Source: Labrenzia sp. 011
Lineage (GTDB): Bacteria > Pseudomonadota > Alphaproteobacteria > Rhizobiales > Stappiaceae
Assembly (NCBI RefSeq): GCF_003075075.1
Contig: NZ_QCYM01000031.1
Location: 1-40,315, forward strand
Reading direction: 5' to 3'
DNA: 40,315 bases
The notes under the pieces are model-generated. The model saw only the letters and a program-made list of their open reading frames with translations. It searched no databases and was not told where the DNA came from. Below are positions 1 through 7,752 of the stretch, piece by piece. Each line of letters opens with the position of its first letter. Positions within the stretch are counted from its first letter, which is position 1. A program made the position numbers and the translations under genes.

Positions 1-71
<71 letters not shown>

Positions 72-80
72 AATCAATCA

Positions 81-108
81 AAGCCGTCCCTAAGGACGGC
101 TTTTTTTT
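81..108 (+). terminator. Rho-independent terminator of the tRNA gene
   Basis: A 9-bp stem (81-89 with 94-102, GC-rich core of seven pairs) with a 4-nt loop is followed by eight T residues (101-108). It starts 10 bp behind the tRNA CCA end, so it most likely ends the tRNA transcript. Confidence 0.93.
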
Positions 109-229
109 GTCAAAATCCCAAAAATACTTCTCCAAAAAACACTGACAAAATCCTCAAGGTCCCGACACCACCAGCGGTAAAGGGGTAAGCGTTCGTTGAA
201 CCCCACCTGCCGCTTTTCGATTTGGTGCG

Positions 230-270
230 TTAAGTGTCCGCTTATTTAAATGGACACTTAAGGGCCCTTA
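230..270 (+). promoter_or_regulatory. Palindromic leader immediately upstream of IS66 tnpA
   Basis: A perfect 10-bp inverted repeat (230-239 with 252-261, 12-nt loop) runs into a perfect 12-bp palindrome, TAAGGGCCCTTA (259-270), which ends directly at the tnpA start codon at 271. There is no clear ribosome binding site between them. The structure would occlude the tnpA start in mRNA, or serve as a protein-binding site in DNA. The function is inference. Confidence 0.55.
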
Positions 271-651
271 ATGAGTAAGCGAAGAAAGCGGCGGAGCTGG
301 TCTGATGAGGAGAAGCGGGAGATCTGCGCGCAAGCGGTTCTTCCCGGTGCATCGGTTGCGCAGGTGGCGCGCCGGTATTCTGCGAATGCCAATATGATCC
401 ACAATTGGCTGAAGGATCCCCGGTTTGCGCGAATGCCAGTTGATCCGGGCCACGTCGAGGAAGCGTCTTTCGTTGAGTTGGAACTGGCCCCGGCAGCTTG
501 CCCTGCCCCGCCAGGGGTCGTTGTCCCGCCCCCGGAACCTGTCTGTGCAAGCCGGGTTGATATGACCCTTTCCGATGGCCGAAGGGTGTTGATCGAAGGC
601 CCAACGGCCCTGGCCGCGGTGATGGGACTGGTTCAGGGTTTGATGGAATGA
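271..651 (+). CDS. tnpA: IS66 accessory protein TnpA (helix-turn-helix)
   Basis: A protein of 126 aa. Residues 1-60 are very basic and form the HTH domain typical of IS66 TnpA, with SWSDEEKREIC near the start and the second helix pair around VAQVARRYSANANMIHNWL. The C-terminal half is Pro/Ala-rich and ends with the conserved segment LSDGRRVLIEGPTALAAV. IS66 elements need TnpA for transposition, probably as a DNA-binding partner of the transposase. It overlaps tnpB by 4 bp, which indicates translational coupling. The start is taken at 271, directly behind a 12-bp palindrome; no strong ribosome binding site is visible. Confidence 0.93.
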   Translation: MSKRRKRRSWSDEEKREICAQAVLPGASVAQVARRYSANANMIHNWLKDPRFARMPVDPGHVEEASFVELELAPAACPAPPGVVVPPPEPVCASRVDMTLSDGRRVLIEGPTALAAVMGLVQGLME

Positions 652-995
652 TCCCGGTTCCATCGAACACCCGGGTTTGGCTGGCGGCCGGTGTGACGGA
701 CATGCGGCGCGGCTTCAACTCTTTGGCCGCACAAGCCGAACAGGTACTGGCCGAAGATCCATATTGCGGGCACTTGTTTGTGTTCCGCGGTCGGCGGGGC
801 GATCTTTTGAAGATCATCTGGTGGGACAGTCAGGGGGCTTGCCTGTTTTCCAAACGCCTGGAGAAAGGCCGGTTTGTCTGGCCGGGCGCGAAGGCTGGCA
901 AGGTCCGCGTCACGGCGGCGCAGCTGTCGATGTTGCTTGAGGGGATTGACTGGCGCATGCCTGTCCGCACCTGGACACCGCTGACAACAGGGTGA
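648..995 (+). CDS. tnpB: IS66 accessory protein TnpB (Orf2-like)
   Basis: A protein of 115 aa, full length for the IS66 Orf2 family. Diagnostic features are the N-terminal VWLAAGVTDMRRGFNSLA, the central LFVFRGRRGDLLKIIWWD and the following CLFSKRLEKGRFVWP. Its start codon overlaps the end of tnpA in an ATGA arrangement. The family is required together with TnpA and TnpC, but its biochemical role is not settled. No frameshift or stop interrupts it. The 92-bp gap before tnpC contains two copies of ATAAATACAG (about 1022 and 1075). Confidence 0.95.
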   Translation: MIPVPSNTRVWLAAGVTDMRRGFNSLAAQAEQVLAEDPYCGHLFVFRGRRGDLLKIIWWDSQGACLFSKRLEKGRFVWPGAKAGKVRVTAAQLSMLLEGIDWRMPVRTWTPLTTG

Positions 996-1087
996 CGACT
1001 GGGTGAAAATCGGATAGCGTCATAAATACAGAGACTTAAACCGCTTTTTCCTTTCTGCTTCCGGCTGCATCCGGTATAAATACAGCC

Positions 1088-2614
1088 ATGCTGAAGGACT
1101 TGGACATCACGCCTGACGATCCGGCTGAACTGAAAGCCGTGAACCGGCTTCTGGCCGACGAAGTCAAGGCACTCAGCCTGAAGATCGAGCAGCTTCAGCA
1201 CCAGCTTCATGGGGCAAACCGGAACCGGTTCGGCTCCAAATCAGAAAACCTCGATCAGCTCAATTTGAGCCTTGCCGAGGACGAGGCCATTGGTGTCGCT
1301 GCTGACCCGCAAAACATGCCGGAACCAGCCTCGGTGGATGCTCCTCCTGGACAGGCCAAACGTCAGCACAGCCGCAAGCCGCTGCCGGACCATCTTGAGC
1401 GCAAGGACACCGTCCTGATGCCGAGTGAAGACTGTTGTCGCTGCGGCGGCAAGTTCAAGACACTGGGTGAAGATGTCACCGAAGAGCTGGAATATGTGCC
1501 CGGCCGGTTTGTCGTGAACCGTATTGTCAGGCCGCGCCTGTCCTGTTCTTGCTGCGAGAGGATTGTCCAATTGCCCTTGCCATCGCGCCCAATTGAGCGC
1601 GGACGGCCGGGAGCGGGACTTTTGGCGCATGTTTTGGTTTCCAAATATGCGGACCACCTTCCGCTCTACCGCCAATCTCAGATCTTTGGTCGGGAAGGCA
1701 TCGATCTGGACCGCTCCACCCTGGCCGATTGGGTGGGACGTTCCACTGCCTTGCTAGAACCTATAGCGGATGCCATCGGTCGGCTGGTCCGGCAAGGCGA
1801 AGCGCTGTTTGCCGACGATACTCCGGTCAAGCTTCAGGCGCCGGGAACAAAGAAAACCAAAACAGCCCGAATCTGGGCCTATTTGCGGGATGAACGCCCC
1901 TGGGCAGGCTCTTCTCCGCCGTTCGCCTGGTACCAGTTCACGGTTGACCGCAAGGGCGAACATCCTCAGGGCCACTTGTCCGGCTACAAGGGCTGGGTTC
2001 ACGCGGACGGGTATGCCGGGTTCAACGGCCTGTTCGGGGAGAACAAGGCGCGGGAGATGGCCTGTATGGCCCATATCCGGCGCAAGTTCGTCGATGTGCA
2101 CGCCTCCCAGGGATCATCCATCGCCGCTGAGACCATCCAGCGGATCGCCAAGCTCTACGAAATCGAAAAGCGGGCACGCGGAAAACCGCCACCGGAGCGC
2201 TCCGCCTTACGGCAAGCATACGCCAAACCTATCTTCGACGATCTGGAAGATTGGCTCGGCAGCCAGTTGACGCGGATATCGGGAAAATCACCGCTGGCCG
2301 CAGCGATCCGCTATGCACTCAGCCGCCTGCCGAAAGCCCGGCCGTATCTCGACAACGGGCATCTGGAACTGGACAACAATTGCGCGGAGCGGGCAATGAA
2401 ACCGATTGCCCTTGGACGAAAAAACTACCTCTTCATGGGTTCAGAAGGCGGCGGCAAATCCGCGGCTATCGCCTATACCCTGATCGAAACGGCCAAACTC
2501 AACGGCATCGACCCGCAAGCCTGGCTGACCTGGGTTCTGGCACAAATCGCCGACCACAAGATCAATCGCATCAACGAACTCATGCCTTGGTGTTACGCTG
2601 CAAAAGCAGCGTAA
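1088..2614 (+). CDS. tnpC: IS66 family transposase TnpC
   Basis: The 508-aa DDE transposase is complete. In order: an N-terminal coiled-coil segment (about 12-45), a basic linker with KRQHSRKPLPDHLER (91-105), a zinc-binding region with cysteines 116, 117, 119 and 153, 155, 156, and the catalytic core. Likely catalytic residues are D243/D244 in FADDTPVK, D307 in VHADGYAGF and E434 in NNCAERAMKP, all present. The C-terminal IS66 domain (GRKNYLFMGSEGGG and onward) is intact. A 92-bp gap separates it from tnpB. The stop codon sits inside a perfect hairpin at 2592-2615. The protein looks functional, so immobility of the element, if real, would come from its ends. Confidence 0.96.
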   Translation: MLKDLDITPDDPAELKAVNRLLADEVKALSLKIEQLQHQLHGANRNRFGSKSENLDQLNLSLAEDEAIGVAADPQNMPEPASVDAPPGQAKRQHSRKPLPDHLERKDTVLMPSEDCCRCGGKFKTLGEDVTEELEYVPGRFVVNRIVRPRLSCSCCERIVQLPLPSRPIERGRPGAGLLAHVLVSKYADHLPLYRQSQIFGREGIDLDRSTLADWVGRSTALLEPIADAIGRLVRQGEALFADDTPVKLQAPGTKKTKTARIWAYLRDERPWAGSSPPFAWYQFTVDRKGEHPQGHLSGYKGWVHADGYAGFNGLFGENKAREMACMAHIRRKFVDVHASQGSSIAAETIQRIAKLYEIEKRARGKPPPERSALRQAYAKPIFDDLEDWLGSQLTRISGKSPLAAAIRYALSRLPKARPYLDNGHLELDNNCAERAMKPIALGRKNYLFMGSEGGGKSAAIAYTLIETAKLNGIDPQAWLTWVLAQIADHKINRINELMPWCYAAKAA

Positions 2615-2615
2615 C
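2592..2615 (+). terminator. Perfect hairpin across the tnpC stop codon
   Basis: A perfect 10-bp stem (2592-2601 with 2606-2615) closes an AAAA loop, and the TAA stop of tnpC (2612-2614) lies in the 3' arm. No T-run follows, so it is not a classical intrinsic terminator. It could stabilise the 3' end of the tnp mRNA or stop transcription into flanking DNA. The structure is plain; the role is inference. Confidence 0.5.
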
Positions 2616-2693
2616 AGAGCGCGTCGCCGCCATGAAGACCGCCTTCACCGGGCGGACACGATTCAGACGTCGTTAGAAAACGCGACTGTAATG

Positions 2694-3356
2694 CTAATCC
2701 AGCTTCTGGATGACCAGCCGGGCCATGACGTGCTTGTCGGAGCCGTCGACATAGACCTGAAGATAAATGCCCCCCACGTCGCGTCCCGCCTGATGCATCA
2801 GCATGATCTGCGTATCCGCGTCGAAGGTCAGAATCGCGTCGAGCAAGCTCGGGTCCATGTTCGCCGTCGAGACTGTCCCAAGCGCCAGAGGCTCAACATC
2901 GCGGCTGGCCGCGCCTGGATGGAGCAGCATGGCATAGCTGGCGTTGGGACGGGCCTCGGCCGACACCCGTCCATCCGTATCCGCCTGCGCGTCGAAATAG
3001 GTCAGCACTGAAACACCGGAGATCCGGTAGGTTCCCGCCTTCAGGGAGACAATCCCGGTTTCGGTATCAAGATGGATCGCATCGCCCATCTGGGTGATCA
3101 CCCGGTTCAACGCCCGGAGATTTGCCCCTGGCTGCATCGGCTTCGTTTCCGGCGAGTGCTCTTCGTAAACGGCATAATCGGCAGCAAGCGCACCGGCAGT
3201 ACCAGAACTCAGGGCGCTCATCGCGGCGAGCAGGACGAGACCAAGAGCTCGGAACGTTGAAAGCGGCTTCAGCCATCCGCCGCGATCGTGCGCTGTCCGG
3301 CGGGTGCCACCCGATCGGGAAGGTCCTGTTATCTCGCAGTTTTCCGTTCCGTTCAT
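2694..3356 (-). CDS. Hypothetical exported protein
   Basis: A protein of 220 aa. The start at 3356 is chosen because a strong ribosome binding site (AAGGAG) precedes it; the open frame extends further upstream without such a site. Residues 1-32 are hydrophilic, followed by a hydrophobic segment (about 36-55) ending in ALAADYAV, which looks like a Sec signal peptide with a long n-region. The mature part is about 160 aa, without cysteines, and beta-strand-rich in appearance (KAGTYRISGVSVLTYF and VGGIYLQVYVDG), reminiscent of small jelly-roll adhesin or C1q-like domains. I do not recognise the family. It is isolated between two mobile-element remains. Confidence 0.7.
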   Translation of the reverse strand: MNGTENCEITGPSRSGGTRRTAHDRGGWLKPLSTFRALGLVLLAAMSALSSGTAGALAADYAVYEEHSPETKPMQPGANLRALNRVITQMGDAIHLDTETGIVSLKAGTYRISGVSVLTYFDAQADTDGRVSAEARPNASYAMLLHPGAASRDVEPLALGTVSTANMDPSLLDAILTFDADTQIMLMHQAGRDVGGIYLQVYVDGSDKHVMARLVIQKLD

Positions 3357-3518
3357 GGCGTTCTCCTTGGTTCGCTGGACATGCATAAGCCCAAATGCCT
3401 GCTCTTTTCTGAACAGTCTGCAGTTGCTCAGAAAAGCCGAAGCAATTCCAGGTTTTGACTCACATTTTCTGCTGTCGGAAGGCACGGTTTCGCTGTTTCT
3501 GTCGCTTGGCGGTTAAAT

Positions 3519-3790
3519 GGGTTCTTCTTCAAAGTGTGTGATTGCTGGACGCTCGGGTCGTATGACTAGCAACCATGCATATGAAATCGAAATTGTCCCC
3601 CGGCCCTGGGGTCAAAGTTCAGGGCATCACTCTTCAAGATGACGAAGATTGGCTTGTGTCAGTTGAGGCGAAGCCAGTTGGCATTTGCCCGGATTGCGGT
3701 ATCCGAAGCCGCCATCGTCATGGTCAGCGCACCCGTCAGTTGGCAGATTTGCCGGTCCAGGGACGCCAGGTGACGGTGAGGATGACACTC
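3519..3790 (+). pseudogene. ISL3-family transposase, 5' remnant
   Basis: An open frame from 3575 encodes the N-terminal zinc-finger domain of ISL3 transposases: CPDCGIRSRHRHGQRTRQLADLPVQGR, quoted here by its parts CPDCG (about residues 37-41) and RTRQLADLPVQGR. Similarity stops near 3790, where the frame runs into sequence that is antisense to a CBS-domain gene. More than 80% of a normal ISL3 transposase is missing. Upstream, the stretch starting GGGTTCTTCTTCAAAG at 3519 could be the left inverted repeat; I cannot confirm it. The fragment is an inactive relic marking an insertion into, or deletion joining, the neighbouring gene. Confidence 0.8.
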
Positions 3791-3796
3791 ACGATC

Positions 3797-4483
3797 GTTT
3801 CTGAGATTCTCGATCCGCTTCACAGCTTCCCGGAACTCATTTCGTTCCGGGCGACCTTGAAAAACCGACTTCTCCAAAATCACCCGCTTGTCGCAAAATT
3901 GCGTGTAAAGAAGCGGATCAACGATCCCCTCATTTGCCTTGTCGCGCCCGATCCTATCCGTGAGGCTTCTGCGGCGTTCCTGAGACAGGCACGTTTCCCA
4001 ATCCTCGCGACGATCATGCACTTGGCGGATCAGGTCGCTCATCGCGATTTCCAATCCGGTCACAAGGCCGAACAGGGCGGCCCTTACCGGCAGCTTGTGC
4101 AGATCCGTGAGGCTGACAAGGCCAACTATTCCCTCCGCGGCGACGAGAAACCGGAACGGCCGCTTGTCGGCGCTGACGATGAAAGCCAGGATACTAGCAT
4201 CAAATCCGATCAGAAGCCGCTCGTTCAGCCTCATCAACTGGCTGCTCACCGGGAGGGGCGGCGCTGGTTCGTGAAAATAGTCAGACATTCGCACAACGCC
4301 CACGATCGGAGCAGAGACGTCCAAAGGGGCACCTTCCACGACCGGCAGAAAATCGAATTTTTCGGTGTTCCGCTCTGCGATCTCCGGCAGGCTGTCGTCC
4401 GGTGTGCAGCACACGAACTGATCGCGTGGCGTCGCGATCATCTCTACTGTCAGCCCCTTATGCAGCTCGTGAAAATCCTGCAC
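3797..4483 (-). pseudogene. CBS-domain protein, C-terminus replaced by ISL3 sequence
   Basis: The frame begins with GTG at 4483, 14 bp behind the hsdM remnant, and stays open to 3659. Only about 229 codons look native: the last 45 residues are antisense ISL3 sequence. Residues 1-130 resemble paired CBS repeats (DSLPEIAERNTEKFDFLPVVE and FLVAAEGIVGLVSLTDL), which usually bind adenine nucleotides. A helical domain follows (FGLVTGLEIAMSDLIRQ and FREAVKRIENLRN) and is cut exactly at LRN. In related proteins I would expect LRN to continue into an Arg-x4-6-His motif of a HEPN-like RNase domain; that is inference. The tight linkage to hsdM suggests it was an accessory gene in a type I restriction operon. 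Confidence 0.65.
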
Positions 4484-4497
4484 GGGTTACCGCCCCA

Positions 4498-4850
4498 TCA
4501 TTCGCTTGGCTCCCGATCCAGATCCGCCGACACGCTCCGGAACTGCTCCAGGGCGGCTTCCAGGTTCTCGACGATCTCAGCCGCGATGACATCCGGTTCG
4601 GGCAGGCTGTCGATGTCCTCCAGGCTGTCGTCCTTGAGCCAGAAGAGATCGAGGTTGAGCTTGTCGCGGGCGATCAGCTCGTCGTAAGCGAAGCGTTTGA
4701 AGCGCTCGGTCTCCTTGCGCTCCTTGTAGCACGTGACGAAATCATCGAGGTCGGCGCGCACCAGCTGCTTGGTCTTCAGTGTCTTGTGGATGTTGGTGCG
4801 GTAGTCATAGACCCAGAGCTCGCGCGTCTGCGCCTCCCTGGACGCTGGCG
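4498..4850 (-). pseudogene. hsdM: Type I restriction-modification methylase HsdM, C-terminal remnant
   Basis: The last ~118 codons of HsdM remain, starting near ASREAQTRELWVYD and including KTLKTKQLVRADLDDFVTCY, ERFKRFAYDELIARDK and the C-terminal LEDIDSLPEPDVIAAEIVENLEAAL. The catalytic N6-adenine methylase domain (GxG and NPPF motifs) is entirely absent, so the product cannot methylate. The frame continues upstream to 4989, but residues encoded at about 4851-4989 are unrelated and I could not identify their source. No hsdS or hsdR is present in the window. This is debris from a deleted restriction locus. Confidence 0.85.
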
Positions 4851-4990
4851 TAAAGGGGCCGCCGAAAACAAATCCAAAAGCGAGATGGCCGGAAATCCAG
4901 AAATAATGGTGGACTGTTCCGTCACTTAGCGTCCGGCAACACCGGCCCCCACCTCCCGGCAGGCGCAGGTGATGCTTTTCATGTCCCAAT

Positions 4991-5097
4991 GCCTGTCGCG
5001 TTGAATTGACTTCAGGAAATTGCCCGAACGCATTTGCGATGCAAACGCTGCCTCGGGCGGCTTCCTGAAGCCGTGAAATCGCTTGAACGCGACACGC
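4991..5097. repeat. Long imperfect inverted repeat behind the spermidine operon
   Basis: The left arm 4991-5037 and right arm 5041-5097 are inversely related: TGTCGCGTT with AACGCGACA, CTTCAGGAA with TTCCTGAAG, GCCCGA with TCGGGC, and TTTGC with GCAAA at the tip, with a bulge of about ten bases in the right arm. The whole ~107-nt unit folds into one long hairpin ending 2 bp from the stop codon of the dehydrogenase gene. It may act as terminator or RNA-end stabiliser. Its size and arms also fit a dispersed palindromic repeat of the REP/MITE kind. The region 4851-4990 before it holds nothing I recognise. Confidence 0.6.
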
Positions 5098-5098
5098 T

Positions 5099-6337
5099 CT
5101 AGAACGCGATGGCCCGGTCGCCGTCCGGGTCCTTGATGCGGGTCGGCAGGCCCATCCGGTTCAGGAGACCCAGGAACGGGTGGGGGGGCAGTTCTTCCAC
5201 GTTGACCATCTTCTTCACGTCCCACTCGCCGGTGGCGATCAGCATGGCGGCGGCGACCGGCGGAACGCCGGCCGTATAGGAAATGCCCTGGCTGCCGACT
5301 TCCTCATAGGCTTCCCTGTGATCGGCGACGTTATAGATGAACACCTCGTGTTCCTTGCCGTCCTTGATGCCTTTCACGAAGTCGCCGATGCAGGTCTTGC
5401 CCGTATATTCAGGTGCGAGCGAGGAGGGATCCGGCAGGCATGCCTTCACCACCTTGAGCGGCACGACTTCCTGCCCCTCCGCCGTTCTGACCGGTTTCTC
5501 CGACAGCAGGCCGATGTTCTTCAGCACGGTGAAGACGTTGATGTAGTGGTCACCGAAGCCCATCCAGAAACGGACATCCGCGCCGTCCATGTTTTTCGCG
5601 AGCGAATGCACCTCGTCGTGGCCACACAGATAGGCCATGTTCTTGCCCACCACCGGCAGGTCGTATTCCTTGCCGATCTCGAACATGCTGTTTTCCTGCC
5701 AGGCGCCCTTCTGCCAGGAATAGACCGTACCGGTGAACTCCCGGAAATTGATTTCCGGGTCGAAATTGGTGGCGAAATACTGCTGGTGGCTGCCGGCATT
5801 GATATCGACGATATCGATCTCCGTGACCTTGTCGAGATAATCGTCCTTGGCAAGGCGGGCATAGGCGTTGACGACGCCCGGGTCGAAACCGGCCCCCAGA
5901 ATCGCGGTCACGCCGGCCTTCTCGCAGTCTGCGGAGCGTTTCCATTCGTAGTTGGCGTACCACGGCGGGGTCTCGCAGATCTTGCCCGGCTCCTCATGGA
6001 TGGCCGTGTCGATATAGGCGGCGCCGGTCTTGAGACACGCGCTGAGCACGGACATGTTCAGGAAGGCCGTGCCGACATTGATGACAATCCCGGACCCGGT
6101 CGCCCGGATCAGCGCCGCGGTGGCCTCGATGTCGAGTGCATCAAGCTCGTGGCCTTCCAGAACGCCCGGCTGCTTCAGGGCGTTCTTCTCGTGCACCGTG
6201 GCGATGATCCGGTCGCATTTGGCTTTGGTGCGCGAGGCGATGTGGATGTCGCCAAGAACATCGTTGTTCTGCGCGCATTTATGCGCCACCACCTGGGCGA
6301 CACCTCCGGCACCGATGATGAGAACATTCTTTTTCAT
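5099..6337 (-). CDS. Carboxynorspermidine/carboxyspermidine dehydrogenase
   Basis: A protein of 412 aa of the saccharopine dehydrogenase (LYS1-like) family. It joins L-aspartate semialdehyde to a diamine (putrescine or 1,3-diaminopropane) using NADPH, giving carboxyspermidine or carboxynorspermidine. The N-terminal Rossmann motif is LIIGAGGVAQVVAHKCA (residues 5-21), followed by family blocks GSGIVINVGTAFLNMSVLSACL and TAILGAGFDPGVVNAYARLA. It is the second gene of a two-gene operon: the decarboxylase gene ends 50 bp upstream. The cytosolic pair replaces the SpeD/SpeE route of spermidine synthesis. The product with putrescine would be spermidine; the diamine cannot be told from the sequence. 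Confidence 0.93.
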   Translation of the reverse strand: MKKNVLIIGAGGVAQVVAHKCAQNNDVLGDIHIASRTKAKCDRIIATVHEKNALKQPGVLEGHELDALDIEATAALIRATGSGIVINVGTAFLNMSVLSACLKTGAAYIDTAIHEEPGKICETPPWYANYEWKRSADCEKAGVTAILGAGFDPGVVNAYARLAKDDYLDKVTEIDIVDINAGSHQQYFATNFDPEINFREFTGTVYSWQKGAWQENSMFEIGKEYDLPVVGKNMAYLCGHDEVHSLAKNMDGADVRFWMGFGDHYINVFTVLKNIGLLSEKPVRTAEGQEVVPLKVVKACLPDPSSLAPEYTGKTCIGDFVKGIKDGKEHEVFIYNVADHREAYEEVGSQGISYTAGVPPVAAAMLIATGEWDVKKMVNVEELPPHPFLGLLNRMGLPTRIKDPDGDRAIAF

Positions 6338-6387
6338 GGGGTCGTAAACCTTCCTTGGAACTTGAGAGGGTGTTCGAGTTTCCGGTC

Positions 6388-7485
6388 TCAGGACAGACTC
6401 TGTTCGTAATCCAGGTAGGTGAATTCGCGGACGGGCGTGATCGCGCCGTCCAGTTCCTTCACCGCGATGGCCGGCATCTTCACGCCGTTAAACCAGTTTT
6501 TCTTGACCATCGTGTAACCGGCCGCGTCCTGGATGGAGACGCGGTCGCCGATGTTGAGCGCTTCGGGAAAGTCGAATTCACCGAAGATGTCTCCGGCGAG
6601 GCAGGACTTGCCGCAGACCATGTAACGGTGCGGCCCCTCATTCGGTCGCACCCTGGCGCTTTCGCGATAGATCAGGAGATCGAGCATATGCGCTTCGATG
6701 GACGCGTCGACGACAGCCAGGTTCTTGCCGTTGAAAAGCGTGTCGAGCACGGTGGTTTCGAGGGTTGTCGAATGGGTGACGGTGGCTTCTCCCGGCTCCA
6801 GATAGACCTGGACGCCATGGGTCTGAGAAAAGGCCTTCAGGCGGTCGGCAAACCGGTCGAGGGGATAGTCCTCGCCGGTAAAGTGGATGCCGCCGCCAAG
6901 GCTGACCCATTCGGCCCGCTGCAGCAGCGCGCCGAACTTCTGCTCGATATCGCCGAGCATCCGGTCGAACAGCGCGAAATCGGCATTTTCGCAGTTGTTG
7001 TGGATCATGAAACCGCTGACCCGGTCCATGACCCCGGCCACCTTTTCGACATCCCATTCGCCCAGGCGCGAGAACGGGCGGGCGGGATCGGCAAGATCGA
7101 AACCGGACGAACTGATCTGCGGGTTCAGGCGCAGCCCGCGCACGATGCCGGCCGACCTGTCGGCAAACCGCTCCAGCTGGCTGATCGAATTGAAGATGAT
7201 CTTGTCCGCATGGGAAATGACTTCATCGATCTCATAGTCGGCATAGGCGACCGAATAGGCGTGGGTCTCCTTGCCGAAGCGCTCCTGGCCGAGGCGGACC
7301 TCGTTCAGTGACGATGAGGTGGTTCCGTCCATGTAGTCGCGCATGAAGTCGAACACGCACCATGTCGCGAAACATTTCAGGGCCAGAAGCGCCTTGGCGC
7401 CCGACCGCTCTCGCACATAGGCGATCTTCTCCAGATTGCGGAGCAGACCGGCCTTGTCGATCAGGTAGTAAGGTGTCTGTATCAT
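6388..7485 (-). CDS. nspC: Carboxynorspermidine/carboxyspermidine decarboxylase
   Basis: A 365-aa PLP enzyme of the alanine-racemase-fold (group IV) decarboxylases. It removes CO2 from carboxynorspermidine or carboxyspermidine. The PLP lysine is K37 in LLALKCFATW. Other family blocks are the N-terminal TPYYLIDKAGLLRNLEKI, the glycine-rich WVSLGGGIHF and the C-terminal CGKSCLAGDIFGEF, whose Cys and Asp match the active-site cysteine and substrate-binding aspartate of this class. The ATG at 7485 has a ribosome binding site close by (GGACC). It is the first gene of the operon with the dehydrogenase. The name nspC is by family; in alphaproteobacteria the main product is usually spermidine. Confidence 0.93.
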   Translation of the reverse strand: MIQTPYYLIDKAGLLRNLEKIAYVRERSGAKALLALKCFATWCVFDFMRDYMDGTTSSSLNEVRLGQERFGKETHAYSVAYADYEIDEVISHADKIIFNSISQLERFADRSAGIVRGLRLNPQISSSGFDLADPARPFSRLGEWDVEKVAGVMDRVSGFMIHNNCENADFALFDRMLGDIEQKFGALLQRAEWVSLGGGIHFTGEDYPLDRFADRLKAFSQTHGVQVYLEPGEATVTHSTTLETTVLDTLFNGKNLAVVDASIEAHMLDLLIYRESARVRPNEGPHRYMVCGKSCLAGDIFGEFDFPEALNIGDRVSIQDAAGYTMVKKNWFNGVKMPAIAVKELDGAITPVREFTYLDYEQSLS

Positions 7486-7752
7486 TTAGGTCCAACGCCG
7501 TTGTTGTATGCGGCCGAATTTGCAGGCGCGTCCGGGCATGCGCAGACTCCGCACAGACCTGCACACCGGATCGGGCAGCGGGGCGGAACTCCGGAATGCG
7601 CACCGGACGAGCCGTTGGTGTGACTGATAGCGTTTCAGGGCCGCTTTCCGCAAGCAGGTGCGGGAATTCCCGTGCGATCCATTCCCGGCCGCCGCACCGT
7701 GGCGGCATGAAAATCTGCTGCGATGCGCCGAGGGACCGGCATTCGTGCACCG

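Larger units (their letters stand above)
185..2659 (+). mobile_element. IS66-family insertion sequence, boundaries approximate
   Basis: The element carries the full IS66 gene set tnpA-tnpB-tnpC. The left end is placed at 185, where GTAAGCG, the usual IS66 terminal heptamer, begins. The right end is placed at 2659 from partial inverted similarity: the inverted right end shares GT, CG, CG and TGAA with the first 16 bases of the left end. The last bases read CGGACAC instead of the expected CGCTTAC, and the 8-bp flanks (177-184 and 2660-2667) are not duplicated. The right tip is therefore altered or misplaced, and mobility is doubtful although all three genes are intact. Confidence 0.8.

Noticed and set aside
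4402..4929. Plus-strand open frame across the hsdM remnant
   Set aside because: It is antisense to recognisable HsdM and CBS protein sequence.
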